From NCBI GenBank assembly GCA_029582155.1, contig CM055902.1, forward strand, positions 11,318,541 through 11,382,540: DNA of 64,000 nucleotides, written 5' to 3'. This DNA comes from Panopea generosa (lineage: Eukaryota; Mollusca; Bivalvia; Adapedonta; Hiatellidae). The notes under the pieces were generated by a model, which saw only the letters and a program-made list of their open reading frames with translations, made no database searches and was not told the origin of the DNA. Shown here piece by piece: positions 11,483 through 24,172 of the stretch. The position numbers and the translations under genes were made by a program. Every line of letters begins with the position of its first letter. The first letter of the stretch is position 1.

Positions 11483-12990
11483 GTGACAGAATACAAATTT
11501 TAATTGAACTTGCATTCACAAAAACTCCCAAGAGTTTCTCTTCCTTTTCTATGTAAGTACTTGTTGTTTTATGAGACTTTAATATTGAACGATTGCTGCT
11601 ATAGCTACATGTAGAAATACATTAAAAATTATATGAATTGATTTCTTCATACAAGTTTATGCTTAATTTATAATTTAGTTTTTTAGCAAGAAGTAAATCT
11701 ATTGTTATAATTATAAGAAAGTGTTTTTTCATCGGTAATTTAACTTAATTTCAAAATTTCTTGTGTGTAATATCGTAACTTCAGAATGAAAAGTGGTACA
11801 AGATTGTTGTTATTTAAAAAAAAAAAAAACATATAGAAGAAAGTGCTTGATATAATATCTTCCTAGAAAAAAGTTTTTGATATAGATTCACGAAGGACAT
11901 AAACGATTTGTGTTAGTTTATTACAAAATAACTTTACATTATTTTTGTTCAGAATTGTGTTGTATTTGAAAACTGAACATCTTTAGTCTGCATTTTATGC
12001 TATACATTCTGCCATCATTACAGTAAAAAACTGCCTATGTCTGCCTATCAGAATGATCCTGATTTAGCCTATAAGGCTATTGTCTCTGCATTGTTATCAT
12101 TTAGATGATATGAATATTGAATGGAACAAGCACATCTGGAGAAATAGTGAAATGAAATGTTCTCTTTCCCCTAGTTATTAATTTTACAGATTTTTATAGG
12201 GAATTTACAAGTTTTGGATGTAAGTTGAAATTTACAAAGTTTAATATGAAGTTTAAACATTAAAGTGAAGTTTTTCGTGTTTGATAACAGTTTTTAATCA
12301 AGGAATAATATTTTTTATTTTTCTAAGTTTTATATAAAAGTTTCGATTCTGAATTGAAGCTTCCATATATAATCTCAGTTTTTGGATATCTAATTGAAAT
12401 TTCTATTTTTTTTTCCAAAAAAAAATTAAGATCCAGGTATTAAAGGGAGTATATTGGCATTTTCACTCTCAATATGATGTCATAAATAAACATTACAAAT
12501 ACAAACATATACACAAAACTTACATATTTAATAAGACGTGGTATATAATTATATAATGCTGCTTTATTATATGCGTTGGTTTTCAGAAGCTAAATCATTG
12601 GATATGTTTACCTTTCCATTCCGAATAATCATAATAAACCGTGATTGTGTAAATATTTTTTGTACAGATGCATAATTTACCACTGATCAGCTGCATGCAT
12701 GGATATATTTGGATGTTTGAAGCTATGGTCAGAATGTTTACAGAGATAACTGTTAGTATTGACAGTACTTTTTCATGTCCTGCAATAAAGTACGGTATAT
12801 CAATATTTTGTTTAGTGTTTTTCTGAAAACTCTTGGGTTAATTATGGCATTGAAATGGTATACACACATTATTTTATGTGCATAACATATAAAGTCTCCT
12901 TTTTCAGCTTTAATGTGTAATGTGCCAATATAACCCCATTAAAAGTTTCATTTTACATTCTGCACTTTCCATATTTTTGTTAAACTTTGT
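11483..12990. other. AT-rich intergenic sequence
   Basis: No gene or ordered repeat recognised. Contains a candidate poly(A) signal AATAAA at 12784-12789. Confidence 0.5.
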
Positions 12991-12995
12991 TACTT

Positions 12996-13450
12996 ATCTA
13001 CCAGTGGTTATTTGTCACTTGGATTGTTAAATCTAGCAGTGGTTATGTGTCACTTGAATCGGTTAATCTACCAGTGGTTATGTGTCGTTGGAATCGTTTA
13101 ATCTACCAGTGGTTATTTGCCACTTGAATCGTTTAATCTACCAGTGGTTATGTTTAATCTACCAGTGGTTATTTGCCACTTGAGTCGTTTAATCTACCAG
13201 TGGTTATGTTTAATCTACCAGTGGTTATGTTTAATCTACCAGTGGTTATTTGCCACTTGAATCATTTAATCTACCAGTGGTTATGTTTAATCTACCAGTG
13301 GTTATTTCCACTTGAATCGTTTAATCTACCAGTGGTTATGTATTGTTGGAATCATTTAATCTACCAGTGGTTATGTGTTGTTGGAATCGTTTAATCTACC
13401 AGTGGTTATGTTTAATCTACCAGTTGTTATTTGCCACTTGAATCGTTTAA
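12996..13450. repeat. Minisatellite mixing 35-bp and 21-bp units
   Basis: Repeated TTTAATCTACCAGTGGTTAT, followed either by GTGTCACTTGAATCG (35-bp unit) or directly by a G and the next copy (21-bp unit). The short unit is the long one with its variable tail removed, so the array shows two expansion registers. About 16 copies in total. Short open frames across it are repeat artefacts. Confidence 0.9.
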
Positions 13451-13559
13451 ACTTAATTTGATGATGTAGTGCTTTAAATAACATAACTTTACTCAGTTGT
13501 GATATTGTGGAGTCTCCAGCATTTGGTATATATATTATGTAACATTGACTTGTACCGCT

Positions 13560-13985
13560 AAAATTCTTATCACATTATTAACAGTGCAGGAGTGTTATAA
13601 GCCCATGACATATTTTTTTATATTATCTTAGTGTTTTCCGTATAATTCGGTTCTTTTACATCAATGCCAAACTCTTTTTGACTTCTCCATAATATATACA
13701 AATGATGTTGATTTGTTATGGTAAAATGGCTTTATTTTTAGATGTCTCATATAATGACCGACAGAAACTAATATGGCCGAATATAATCTCGTTCATTATA
13801 AATGTAATTTGTTAGATAAATGGTTATTGTACCATTACATGTCTTACATTCGTGCTCATTTATTACTGAATTTTTTTAATTCATTGGCAAAAATGGTATA
13901 ATGCTCGACAGAGACTTTCACAATATATTTTTTTAACAAATCGTTTAATAAATTCAATAATAAATTGCTCTCACGTAAGATCTTC
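13560..13985. repeat. Dispersed repeat copy, partner of 28870-29310
   Basis: Shares GCAGGAGTGT, a CCGTATAAtTCgG motif, and a later block (AAAATGGTATAATGCTCGACAGAG..., then CGTTTAATAAATTCAATAATAAAT...) with the sequence at 28870-29310, in the same order and orientation. The open frame at 13856-14113 on the minus strand lies within it and shows no family resemblance. Confidence 0.6.
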
Positions 13986-14880
13986 TCTGCGTGTCTGCCA
14001 AATAGATTTGAAGCCAAAATGACAATTTTGAGAAATTTTAAGAAACATACTGTCTGAAGAAAGTTTTCTGATAATTGAGAATAGGAAGTCGGCTTCTGCA
14101 AGTAAAATGTCAATAAAGAATAACTGCCATGGCTACCATTCAGATTTCTGTACGATTTTGTTGTCCTGGCAACCAGTAAAATGTTTTGTTGTTTGAAAAC
14201 ACTACCCAGTGAAGGATTTAGTGCTAAATTTGTTTTGTTTATGATAATATTGTTAGCTTGTTATGAACACAGCAATTATACCTTTCTTTTTAAGAATGGT
14301 CTTTAAATAAGCAATTTATATACAACAATATAATTATGTGCAAAGAATAAAAAAAATGCTATTAAATGGGAATTTGTTGCTTCCAAAGAATTAGATTATG
14401 TTTTTATCAAATATGTTTAATGGTACCAGTATATACCATTTATAGTTTCAGTAATCTGTCAATGTTCTATTTTACATGTATATCAACTCTTTATATCATT
14501 TATTGTTTAGGAAAACATGCATCATTTCCAATGAATTAATTGAAATACATTAGATTTTTAATTAATTTAAAAAATATAGTAAATTATGAATTAATTTAAG
14601 TATATTAGATTTTTAACTAACTAAAATGCATTAAATTATGAATTTATGGCAGTATATTAAATTATGAAAATATTGAAGTGTATTAAATTATGAAATTTAT
14701 TGAAATATATTTTTTCTGTTAATTTTGTATTTTACATCGGCAGCTTAACGTCTCACTGCACAATTCCTTGTAATTTGGTTTGAAATATTTTACCACTGGT
14801 TCATATAGACTGCAATTTCTCGCTGCAGATGAGTAGAGCAAAATCTGGCATAGCTTAAACTGCAATAAGATGTCACTATT
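13986..14880. other. AT-rich intergenic sequence
   Basis: Contains a loose run of ATTAAATTATGAA-type phrases at about 14530-14710, too irregular to call an array. No gene seen. Confidence 0.5.
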
Positions 14881-14881
14881 G

Positions 14882-15118
14882 TTCGTGTGGAGCACATGGT
14901 CCAGTGGTAGACCAAAGGGTTTTTGATTCAATCTTCCACCACGGCTATGTGAAGTGGCCTTTAGCAGGACACTTTATCTACATATGCTTAGTACTTGGCC
15001 TACCCTGGAAGATTTGAGCGTGGTTCGTCTAAGTTGTAATAGCTTGTTTCAGAAATTAGGGACGTCATTGCCCCTTCTTTAATAAAAACCAAGCTGCTCA
15101 ACCCACCAGTAATTGTGC
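14882..15118 (+). repeat. tRNA-headed SINE
   Basis: Head with a degraded box A (TGGTCCAGTGGTAG) and box B (TTGATTCAATCTT), then a body AGCAGGACACTTTATCTACATATGC...AAGATTTGAGCGTGGTTCGTC...AAGTTGTAA. The same body occurs at 17930-18060 and 58405-58565, so it is one SINE family in at least three copies here. Confidence 0.75.
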
Positions 15119-15595
15119 ATTTTTACGAGCAGATCCATTCCTGCTATGGAAAAAAAAACTTTTTCCTGTTGAAATCCTAGACCTTATTTATATATATATA
15201 TATATATAACATAAAAAAAAATTTAATTGTGTAGTGAGACCTGAAATTATGCTTCATCTAGGCAGAACTTTACATTGTTTATTCTTCAATACCAGCTTGG
15301 CTAAAAATCTGAAGTTTAGGCCATAATAAATTAATTTCGAAATTTTCATCCAAATTTGTTTCAAATAAGGGGGTGAGGGGTGCAGTTTTATTTTATTTTT
15401 TTTTAGATATTTAAACAGAACTGTTGTTTTATGGATGAAATGAAAGGCAAATTACAGTTATTGTCAAAAGTAAAGATGAATAATTACAATAAAATATATT
15501 GGGTGAGGATGAAAATGTAGGAATTTATTTACTATTTTTTTGTGACCTAATGTTGTGCTAATACATGCATGCTTGAATATTTAGTGTCATTTTTA
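15119..15595. other. AT-rich intergenic sequence with a short (TA)n tract
   Basis: A (TA) run at about 15188-15208 and otherwise unstructured AT-rich sequence. No gene seen. Confidence 0.5.
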
Positions 15596-15840
15596 TGCCA
15601 TCCAGGGCTAACAGACAATCAGTTAACCTAACCACTGTTTCTTGGGATTCTGAAAGGTTAACCAGTACTCGAGCATACATCTCCATAAGTTCTCTACTTG
15701 AATCAGCAGAGAGATGAATGATAATGAGACACAATGTCGTATATCAATCATCACAGAGACTGTTGCCGGGCAGGGATTCAAACTCAAGACCCCTGGATTG
15801 AGTCAAGCGCGTAACCGACTGAGCTAATCGGGGGGCCCAG
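15596..15840 (-). repeat. tRNA-headed SINE, minus strand
   Basis: Read on the minus strand, the head has a near-perfect box A (TTAGCTCAGTCGG, plus-strand 15815-15827) and box B (GTTTGAATCCC, about 15773-15783). A body follows, ending in TCAGTTAACCTAACCACTG-type sequence near 15610. The clean promoter boxes suggest a relatively young copy. Not a functional tRNA: no acceptor stem closes. Confidence 0.75.
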
Positions 15841-16840
15841 ACTGATTTTTTTAAAGACCCAAACTTGTCCTGAATGTAGGCAAGAATTTTCATACATTTT
15901 ATGTTTTCACTTACAGTTCTCGAGGCATTGCCTTCAAACTTACCAAGCTGTATAAATGTAATGTGTGTACGGGTCATTTTCGTTTCGATGAAGATGGTGG
16001 ATGCTTCTTTGTTGCCTTGTAACTTGGTGATGTGATTGTTCAGTTCAGGCTATTGCTGTGATTTATGTACGATTGTTTATGCACATAGTCACATACACAG
16101 TGACGTCATATAATACAGTCACATGGACATAGTCACACACATATTATTTAATGTGGTACATCAAATGTGCTACATCGTACATTATTGTCATTTTTCATCA
16201 ACATGCTTTATTGTTTGCGAAGAAGCTACGGCAACGAAATCACAAAAAAATCTTAAAACAGTATTTGCGTACATGTTCATTTGATTGTTTAAATGCATTG
16301 TAGATTAATCATAATTTATATTGTTTTGACTGCAAAATAAAATGTGAAACGGAAGAATTGTTGTTGTTATTTAAAGGGAAATAATAGTATCTTACTGTAA
16401 GAAAGTAAATATGACTTGAATGATTTGAAGTCTTGAAAGCAATCATGATATAAAGGATGATTATATTTATTTGAGGTGCATGAAAAAGTAGCACTTGTGT
16501 TTTTAGGCCTAGTCAAATGCATATTCGCCATTTATTATGTTTTAGACACATTGACAACTAATTCCTACCATTGATGGTAAAAGCTACCAATTTGTACACA
16601 TTCATTTTAAGTCTTCAGTATACCTGGTCTTGGATTGAACTCTTAACCTTTTAAATGACAAGTCATGGCTCGTATTAGTCGTGGCTCTGCACCAGAATAT
16701 AGAATAAATAATGATGCAACAATATATTGAAGTATAGGATGTTTATTTAATAACGTATACAAAAAATGTCAGGTTACAGTTAACAAAATATTAGAGCATG
16801 TTTTAACATTATTGGGTCTTAAAAAAAATCCTGAGAATAT
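15841..16840. other. Intergenic sequence without recognised features
   Basis: No gene, tandem array or mobile element recognised. Confidence 0.5.
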
Positions 16841-17194
16841 TTAACCCTTTACTTCATATAGACGCCTTTGGACACCTCTAATACAGACGCCTTTGGACGC
16901 CTCTAATATAGATGCCTTTGGACACCTCTAATACAGACGCCTTTGGAGACCTCTAATACAGACGCCTTTGGACACCTCTAATATAAACGCCTTTGGACAC
17001 CTCTAATATAGACGTCTTTGGAGACCTAATATAGAAGGCTTTTGAATTATTGGGTGAATTATGTTTATATTAACTGACAGAGTGGAAAACAGTGCAGATA
17101 GTGTTCAGATTACCAGTAATCTGAACTCTTCCTGCACTGTTTTCAAAGGCCTGTGATTGGTGCGGGGAAACGCGTATGGAGTAAAGGGTTAAAT
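16841..17194. mobile_element. piggyBac-like MITE with internal 25-bp minisatellite
   Basis: Bounded by TTAACCCTTTACTTCATATAG at 16841 and, inverted, CGTATGGAGTAAAGGGTTAA at 17173-17192. Both ends carry TTAA next to CCC, the target and terminal pattern of piggyBac-type transposons. About seven copies of a 25-bp unit (GACGCCTTTGGACACCTCTAATATA) sit inside the left half at 16859-17030. An internal hairpin GTTCAGATTAC-CA-GTAATCTGAAC follows at about 17103. The element at 56868-57094 is the same family without the tandem expansion, in the opposite orientation. Confidence 0.8.
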
Positions 17195-17568
17195 GCAGTA
17201 CATGTACATGTTGCTTATGCTGTGGATAAAAGACCATTATTCTGATGTAAATAAAAAATCCATTTACCTATTACTGCAACAAATGTAAGATAAAATATAT
17301 TTTCATAGATGAGAAAGTAAATTTATAAAGACTACGATTTGCAGATAAAGAAATTTGACCCCAGGGGTCAAGATATGAAAGTCTATAGAGCCTAAAAACT
17401 AAACAGTCTCATTTATTTATGCATCTTTAACACTTTGGTGGGATTTCCTTACCCACAATGCAATCTCATTACAGGTGCATTTAACCTCACCCTAGTGTTG
17501 GACATAAGTTCCTGTGCTGTGACAGGACTGTCTATAATGCGACATGTAAAAAACATGTGACATAAACT
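17195..17568. other. Intergenic sequence without recognised features
   Basis: No gene or repeat recognised. Confidence 0.4.
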
Positions 17569-17817
17569 ACACTGAAAGGAAAAAGAAAGTATACATTTTG
17601 GTTTTTGAAATTATTTCATAATTGGCCAAATTTATTCATGTGATGGAAAATGTACTGATTTTTCTTATTGTTTTGCTTTGAAATGAATTAAATGTTTGTT
17701 TTTTTATTCAACAATATGATGAAATATAAATATACAAAAATTTATATGCAATACATTTATTGTTCCTTGACCTGTCGATGTTTATAGGTATGTTTACTTT
17801 CTTTTTCCTTTCACTGT
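17569..17817. mobile_element. MITE with 28-bp terminal inverted repeats
   Basis: The left end ACACTGAAAGGAAAAAGAAA and right end (reverse complement) ACAGTGAAAGGAAAAAGAAA continue as inverted repeats for about 28 bp with two or three mismatches. The interior is AT-rich and non-coding, so the whole is about 250 bp. The terminal CAGTG-like start could fit a hAT-type element, but no clear 8-bp target duplication was confirmed. Confidence 0.65.
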
Positions 17818-17929
17818 ATATGATTTGATGTACAAAATGTAATACTTAAGAAATTAATCGAAAAACAACTATATACATCAATAAAATACAGAACATGTAC
17901 ACAACACATTGATTATGTCGTGCCAACAG

Positions 17930-18060
17930 GATTCCGAGCCAAGTATGGGTGTCCTTGAGCAAGACACTTTATCTGCATATGCGTAGTACTTGTGGTACCC
18001 AGGAAGAGTTTAAGTGTGATTTGTCAGAGTTGTAAGAACACAATCAATGTAAAATAAATA
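17930..18060 (+). repeat. SINE body (head truncated or decayed)
   Basis: GTGTCCTTGAGCAAGACACTTTATC...AGTACTTGTGGTACCCAGGAAGAG...TTGTCAGAGTTGTAAGAA matches the body of the SINE at 14882 and 58405 and ends in an A/T-rich tail. Confidence 0.7.
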
Positions 18061-18249
18061 AGTTTAAAACAAACAACTACTGTAAAATACATTTGTACCG
18101 GAACACATGGCTTTACAACTACAAGTAACGTTTGACAAACTCGCTTGACCAAATATCTTGACTATTGAAACATTCTATCTGAACACACATGGGTAATTAA
18201 TGTCTTTGTGCTATGCCGTCTCCAACTGTATTCATGACGGTGAATAACA

Positions 18250-18600
18250 AAAGGCCCAAGAGGGCCTGAATCTCTCAACTGGCAACAAATGGACAGATGA
18301 ACATTTCAGAGGAAATATTTTTTGTAAATTCTTCAACAAATCTTTTAGGCGACCGCCATGCAATGCTACACGTAAAATATCTAAGGTCTGGGCCTTGAAC
18401 TTTCAGAGAAGATTTTTTAAAATGTGCTTAGAAGCTCTGTAGTGGAGACATTTGTGGTCGAATAACACTGGTGCAAGAACTCGTTCTTAATCTTGTGGTT
18501 ATATAACTGCTGTTCAAGTTTGGTTAAGATTCAATGAAAAATGAAGGTGCTATCGCATCTACAAGAAAAGGTTTACAGAAGGAAGATGGATGGATGACGG
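18250..18600 (-). repeat. Dispersed element related to 10416-11482
   Basis: Starts AAAGGCCCAAGAGGGCCTGA, the inverse of the terminal GGCCCTCTTGGGCCT at 11465. It continues GGCAACAAATGGACAGATGAACATTT, which is shared with 21825 onward, and ends in GGATGGATGACGGACAAATT. No protein is encoded. Confidence 0.6.
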
Positions 18601-19940
18601 ACAAATTACCATGACATAAAAACCGTACGAAGCATAACAATATACATGCATATAAATTATATAAACAATAAAAGTATACTCGAAATAGTATTCATGTTCA
18701 CATGCAGAATGAACAAATAATTTAAGATGCATTCCATTAACACTCAAAACAAAACATGCAAAGTTACAAGAACTGTCCCAGCACTGCAGACGTCAACATA
18801 GCCACTGCCTGTGGTACAAAAATGCTTAGCATATATACAATGCAACTATGCTAATTGAAACATAAAAAACATTAGCTTATCAAAGGACACTTTGGTTTTG
18901 AAGAATTATATAGCACTTGCAGTATTTGGAGCATCAGAAACTCAAAAACCCATGGTCTGGTAATGGCATATAATATTTTATATAAATAGATTGTTGAAGG
19001 GGCCATTACTGAACCTCCAGTTGTGAAATTCTGATGCTTGAATTATTGATATTGATATATTAATATGTTCAATATAGAAATGTGTATTACAAAACAGGTG
19101 CCTTAAATACATACTAATTTGAAAACATTTGATATTCAAAACATTATATTTTTGATGATCGGAGTCAACTGCGGGTTATCGAAGTTTCAATGTTCAGTTC
19201 TTAAGATCTGTTATTACCTAGACAGGATTATAAGGAGCTACACACTACAGATAAAATCTACATGCACATATTTTCTTCTCCCTTGTCTCAAAATGTACAA
19301 TATAAATGCACCTTTGTCTCTACATGTATATATAACCCGATATCTGCTGAATCGGGGTCTATTCGACTCCAAATGAAAAAGCAGGGGATTCCAGGTCTGT
19401 CCCACAATTCATATGTATTGAATTCTTACTAAACTGTGATGTCATTCAAACTTTTTGAAGCAACTAATCAATGTACTCAAATGTGGCTTTCCCAACGCCA
19501 GATTGCTGACCAATCAGAGTCATCCTACTATATTGATAAATGATAGTGAACCAGCGTTTTTGTAACAATTGCTATTTAATGGAGAGAACTACTTCATTCT
19601 ACAGAATACATGCACCTGGTTTACGTTCAAGACATATTTCTATGATCATTCAGTATATTTTACAATTGCAATATTTAATATAACATTTACTACCCTTTCA
19701 ACTTAAATCACCTATATAAATATGTACTGGGACTTTTCACAAAAATATTTTTGATATTAAAGGGACATAATTCTGTCTCTTTTACAAATAGAGTACCGGT
19801 AATTGGTTCTGAAATCTTGTATTCTTGCACTATCAAATTTGTTCAACTCGCATATATGTGCATGTCAAAAACAAAATATTGAAAATACAACTACAGATAA
19901 ATGTGTAATGCCCATCATAGACTTGTAACAAGAATTGTTA
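18601..19940. other. AT-rich intergenic sequence
   Basis: Short open frames occur on both strands but none shows a family signature or splice support. Nothing recognised. Confidence 0.45.
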
Positions 19941-19944
19941 GAAG

Positions 19945-20207
19945 ACAACAAAGCTCGCCTCTGGGTGTCTTAAGTCCAAAAAGAGCCATATCTGTGCCAA
20001 AATGCAATCCAGAGTTGTGGTTCTTGTCTGTGTGTGTTCCATTGATGATGGTGAACACACATGCGAAGTTTCATTCACATCCAATGAGTGGTTGCATAGA
20101 TATCTTAAACTTAAACGCAAAAGTTTAACCTGGGTGTCTACAGATGACGACGCCACCGGGGTAATGGCAATAGCTCTCCTTGGACTTTGTCCCGGCGAGC
20201 TAAAAAA
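19945..20207. repeat. Dispersed element with short inverted ends (AGCTCGCC / GGCGAGCT)
   Basis: AAGCTCGCCTCTGGGTG at 19950 and CCCGGCGAGCTAAAA at about 20191-20205 form inverted ends of roughly 10 bp. The interior contains phrases usual for interspersed mollusc repeats (for example GCGAAGTTTCATTCACATCC). Three overlapping open frames here, on both strands, come from this repeat and are not genes. It lies just downstream of the minus-strand gene's stop. Confidence 0.5.
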
Positions 20208-20282
20208 CACCCTCTTTCTTAACCAACCAGATGTAAAACTGGCATGATAATAATTTTTTTGATTAAATTTAAACTTAATTCA

Positions 20283-20414
20283 TTAATAAAAAAAATGTCT
20301 CCCATTTAAATTGCGTCTCCTGTTTCGTGTACCGTTTCCATTTGTTCTCTCTCTGCCATCTTCTGTATATTCCTGCTCAATTCTGTTCATGGCATGTTTC
20401 AGTTTTTTGTATTG
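20283..20414 (-). CDS. RPA/DUF4211 gene, last coding exon
   Basis: Acceptor TTATATTTAACAG; 43 codons then TAA at 20283-20285. Starts Q-Y-K-K-L-K-H-A-M-N-R-I-E-Q, a short helix, and ends in an Arg/Asn-rich basic tail (RNRRRNLNGRHFFY). No convincing AATAAA was found close downstream. Confidence 0.7.
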   Translation of the reverse strand, partial: QYKKLKHAMNRIEQEYTEDGRERTNGNGTRNRRRNLNGRHFFY

Positions 20415-23400
20415 CTGTTAAATATAAAATATTGAATATGGACATGTAAAACATAATTATATGTATAAACGTATGCATAAAACATAAATGTATAATGAAT
20501 TTCACAGCTATAGTGTATAGCCCACAGACATTCTCGATTATTTACATTTGTAACTCAGCTCCATTAGTTACCGTATTTACTGTATGTATTGGGACAGCAA
20601 CAAATAATTAATTTTTTGGCTGTCCCAATACTTATTATTTTTTTTAAAATTCTTTTTGATTATCCCAATACATAGGGTAAATTATATAAGATTTTGTGGG
20701 ATATATCCCACGGACTATGTCCATGAATGCTCATTTTTACCTTCCGTCATATTTTACAATAAAACAGTCTTTTCAGATATTACAATAGATTATGATGCCA
20801 GAAATGTCACAAATACGCAAGAAATCAACACACAGTCATAGTATAAAAGGCACAACTTCTACTGTTAACTGGTTTTAACCTACAACAATTTATTTAACAA
20901 TATAAAGGTGGTGGTACAGACTGGCATCATCACAAGTATAAGGTATGATCATATTTCATGAACTTGTTTGAGATCTTATGGTTACATAGCTACGTCTACA
21001 ATAATGCTAGAGTGTACAGATAAGTGCACACATGGTCAAACAAAACAATTTTTAATTACTAAAGTGCCATAACCAAGACGATCATTATCCAAATAACTAA
21101 TGTGTAAGTACATGTATAGGAAAGATTCAATGAAAGCTGCCTGTGCTGGACTGCAGCATCAACTTTTTATGCTTCAGGAGCCATAACTTGGACATTAACT
21201 ATTTTGGACATTAACTATCTGATTCATTCATTTGAGAAATAGTTTGACGTCTGTTCTTTATGTAACTACTGTTTGAATTTCATCACAACCCAACAAAAGA
21301 CGTGGATGCCACATGTGTACAAAAGGTCAATTAGTGTGATGTTTTCAGTATCAAGGGACACAACTCTAACTTTACTTCTCTACCAACACAACCTGCACTA
21401 TATTGCACCATAATGCATTGTACAGTACCACCTCCCTACATTGTACCACACACTACCCCAAGTAGAAACTGCACGTAATCTTCTCCAGGAAGAATGATGC
21501 AGTATAAAAAGGAACATTTAACATTTAAATTGATAATAAAAAAATAAAACAAGGAGTACAGTCATAAGCATACCTCCAACACAAAATAATCATCTTTCAT
21601 AACAGCATCCGGGTCATCGTCTTTTTCAGTCAACTGCAATATACAGACGACAATTAAATAACGTTGTTTACATGAACACAATGTGATGTGAGCTAGGTCT
21701 AAATTCATAAACATTGAGTTGAAAACTTACATTCAAATCAAAATCTCTAAACAATCAACTCACAATATAAACCACATTATCACATGTTTCACTTTTTATT
21801 GGTCATTTATGACAAAAAGTTCAAACAAGAGGCCAAAGAGGGCCTGATATCACTCTACTTGCAACAAATGGACAGATGAACATTTCAATGAAAATGAATT
21901 TTGTAAGTTTCTCTTCAACAAATGTTGTAGTTGACCACAATGCAATGGTACACGTAAGAAATCTAAGGTCTAGGCCTTGAACTTTCAAAGAAATGTTTTT
22001 TAAAGTTTCGCTTAAAATGTGTTTATAAGCCCTGTAGCAGGGGCATTTGTGGTCCAATCACACTGGTTCTAGAACTTGTCTGTGGTTGCATAACTGCTGT
22101 GCAAGTTTGGTAAAAATTCAATGAAAAATGGGGGGTGTTATTGCATCTATAATAGTTTCCTTATATAACACTATTTAAAACAGTGACCCCTATGGCACTC
22201 CCAAATTTGATTTCAGGGACCTGACCTCAACAAACCGTTAAGAGGACCTCGATGCAATGCTACATGAAAAATATCTAAGGTCTAGACATTGAACTTTCAG
22301 AGAAAATGTTTTTCAATTTAAATGTGCTTATAAGCACTGTTGCGGGGGCATTTGTGCTTGAATCACACTGGTACAAGAACTTGTCCGAGATCTTGTGGAG
22401 ATGTTACCCCCAGTGGTACAATAAATAACTCACATTGTGTTTGCAGATATTGTGGAGATGTTACCCCCAGTGGTACAATAAATAACTCATATTGTGTTTG
22501 CAGATCTTCTGGAGATGTTTCCCCCAGTGGTACAATTAACAACTCATATTGTGTTTGCAGATCTTCTGGAGATGTTTCCCCCAGTGTTCCAATAAATAAC
22601 TCACCTCATGTTTACAGATCTTGTGGTGTTACCCCCAGTGATAAAATAAATAACTCACATTGTTTTTGCAGATCTTGTGGAGATGTTACCCAGCATGGTA
22701 CAATAAATAACTCACCTTATGTTTGCAGATCCTGCAGAGATGATATCCCAATTGGTACAATAAATAACTCGCACTATGTTTGCAAATCTTATTAAGATGA
22801 TATTCCCAATGGTACAATAAATAACTTACCTCGTGTTTGCAGATTTTGTGGAGATGTTACCACCAGCGGCACAGTAAATAACTAATATAGTGTTTGCAGA
22901 TCTTGTGGAGATGTTACCCCCAGCAGCACAATAAATAACTCACATTGTGTTTGCAAATTTTGTGGAGATGTTATCCCCAATAGTACAATAAATAACTCAT
23001 CTCATGTTTGCAGAATTTGTTGAGATGTTACCACCAGCGGCACAATAAATAACTCACCTCATGTTTGCAGATCTTGCGGAGATGATATTCCCAATGGTAC
23101 AATAAACAACTTACCTCGTGTTTGCAGATTTTGTGGAGATGTTACCACCAGTAGCACAATAAATAACTCACCTCATGTTTGCAGATCTTGCAGAGATGAT
23201 ATTCCCATTGGTACAATAAATAACTCACATTGTGTTTGCAGATCTTGTGGAGATGATATTCCCAATGGTATCATTAATAACTCACCTCATGTTGTAGATT
23301 TTGTGGAGATAATATTCCCAATGGTACAATAAATAACTCACCTCCTGTTTGCAGATCTTGTGGAGATGATATTCCCAATGGTACAATAAATAACTCACCT

Positions 23401-24140
23401 CATGTTTGCAGATTTTGTGGAGGTGATATTTCCAATGGTACAATAAATAACTCACCTTGTGTTTGCAGAATTTGTTGAGATGTTACCACCAGCGGCACAA
23501 TAAATAACTCACCTCATGTTTGCAGATTTTGTGGAGATTTACCCCAGCGGCACAATAAATAACTCACCTCATGTTTGCAGATCTTGTGGAGATGATATTC
23601 CCAATGGTACCATAAATAACTCACCTCCTGTTTGCAGATTTTGTGGAGATGAAACACCCAATGGTACAACCTATGGTAGAGCTTGGCTCGCTCATAGCAA
23701 AAGCAGCCTACTTTGAATTTTGTTTCATCAGTAGAATCATCACTATCTTCATCTTCACCATCATCATCATCAGCGGATTCCTGTTTAAATACATAGATTT
23801 TGCACAATATATGTTGTGTACAATCCTTTAATACCATATCTCATGTTTTGCTCTGGTACATGTAGTAAACTAGAAATAGGGTACAATAGAATATTTACAA
23901 CATGGGAACATGTATGACATTAGAACATGTAGTAAACTAGAAATAGGGTACAATAAAATATTTAAAACATGGAAACATGTATGACATTAGAACATGTAAG
24001 ACACTAGAATATTATATTACAATGGAAAATAAAGTACACTTCAACTGTAGAACACTAGAGCATGTAGTACACTAGAACATGTGATATGTTAGAACATATG
24101 GTACATTAGAATACACTAGAACTGTAGTAAACTAGAACCT

Positions 24141-24172
<32 letters not shown>

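Noticed and set aside
15744-15977. 77-codon minus-strand frame
   Set aside because: Covers a SINE head; the translated segment around box A/B is tRNA-derived.
19901-20247. Three overlapping frames beside the end of the OB-fold gene
   Set aside because: They fall in a dispersed repeat with inverted ends and have no family resemblance.
22340-22795. 151-codon plus-strand frame with CGDVTPSGTINNS repeats, resembling a Cys-repeat protein
   Set aside because: It is the antisense of the 57-bp exon-derived array. The minus-strand reading explains the sequence fully.
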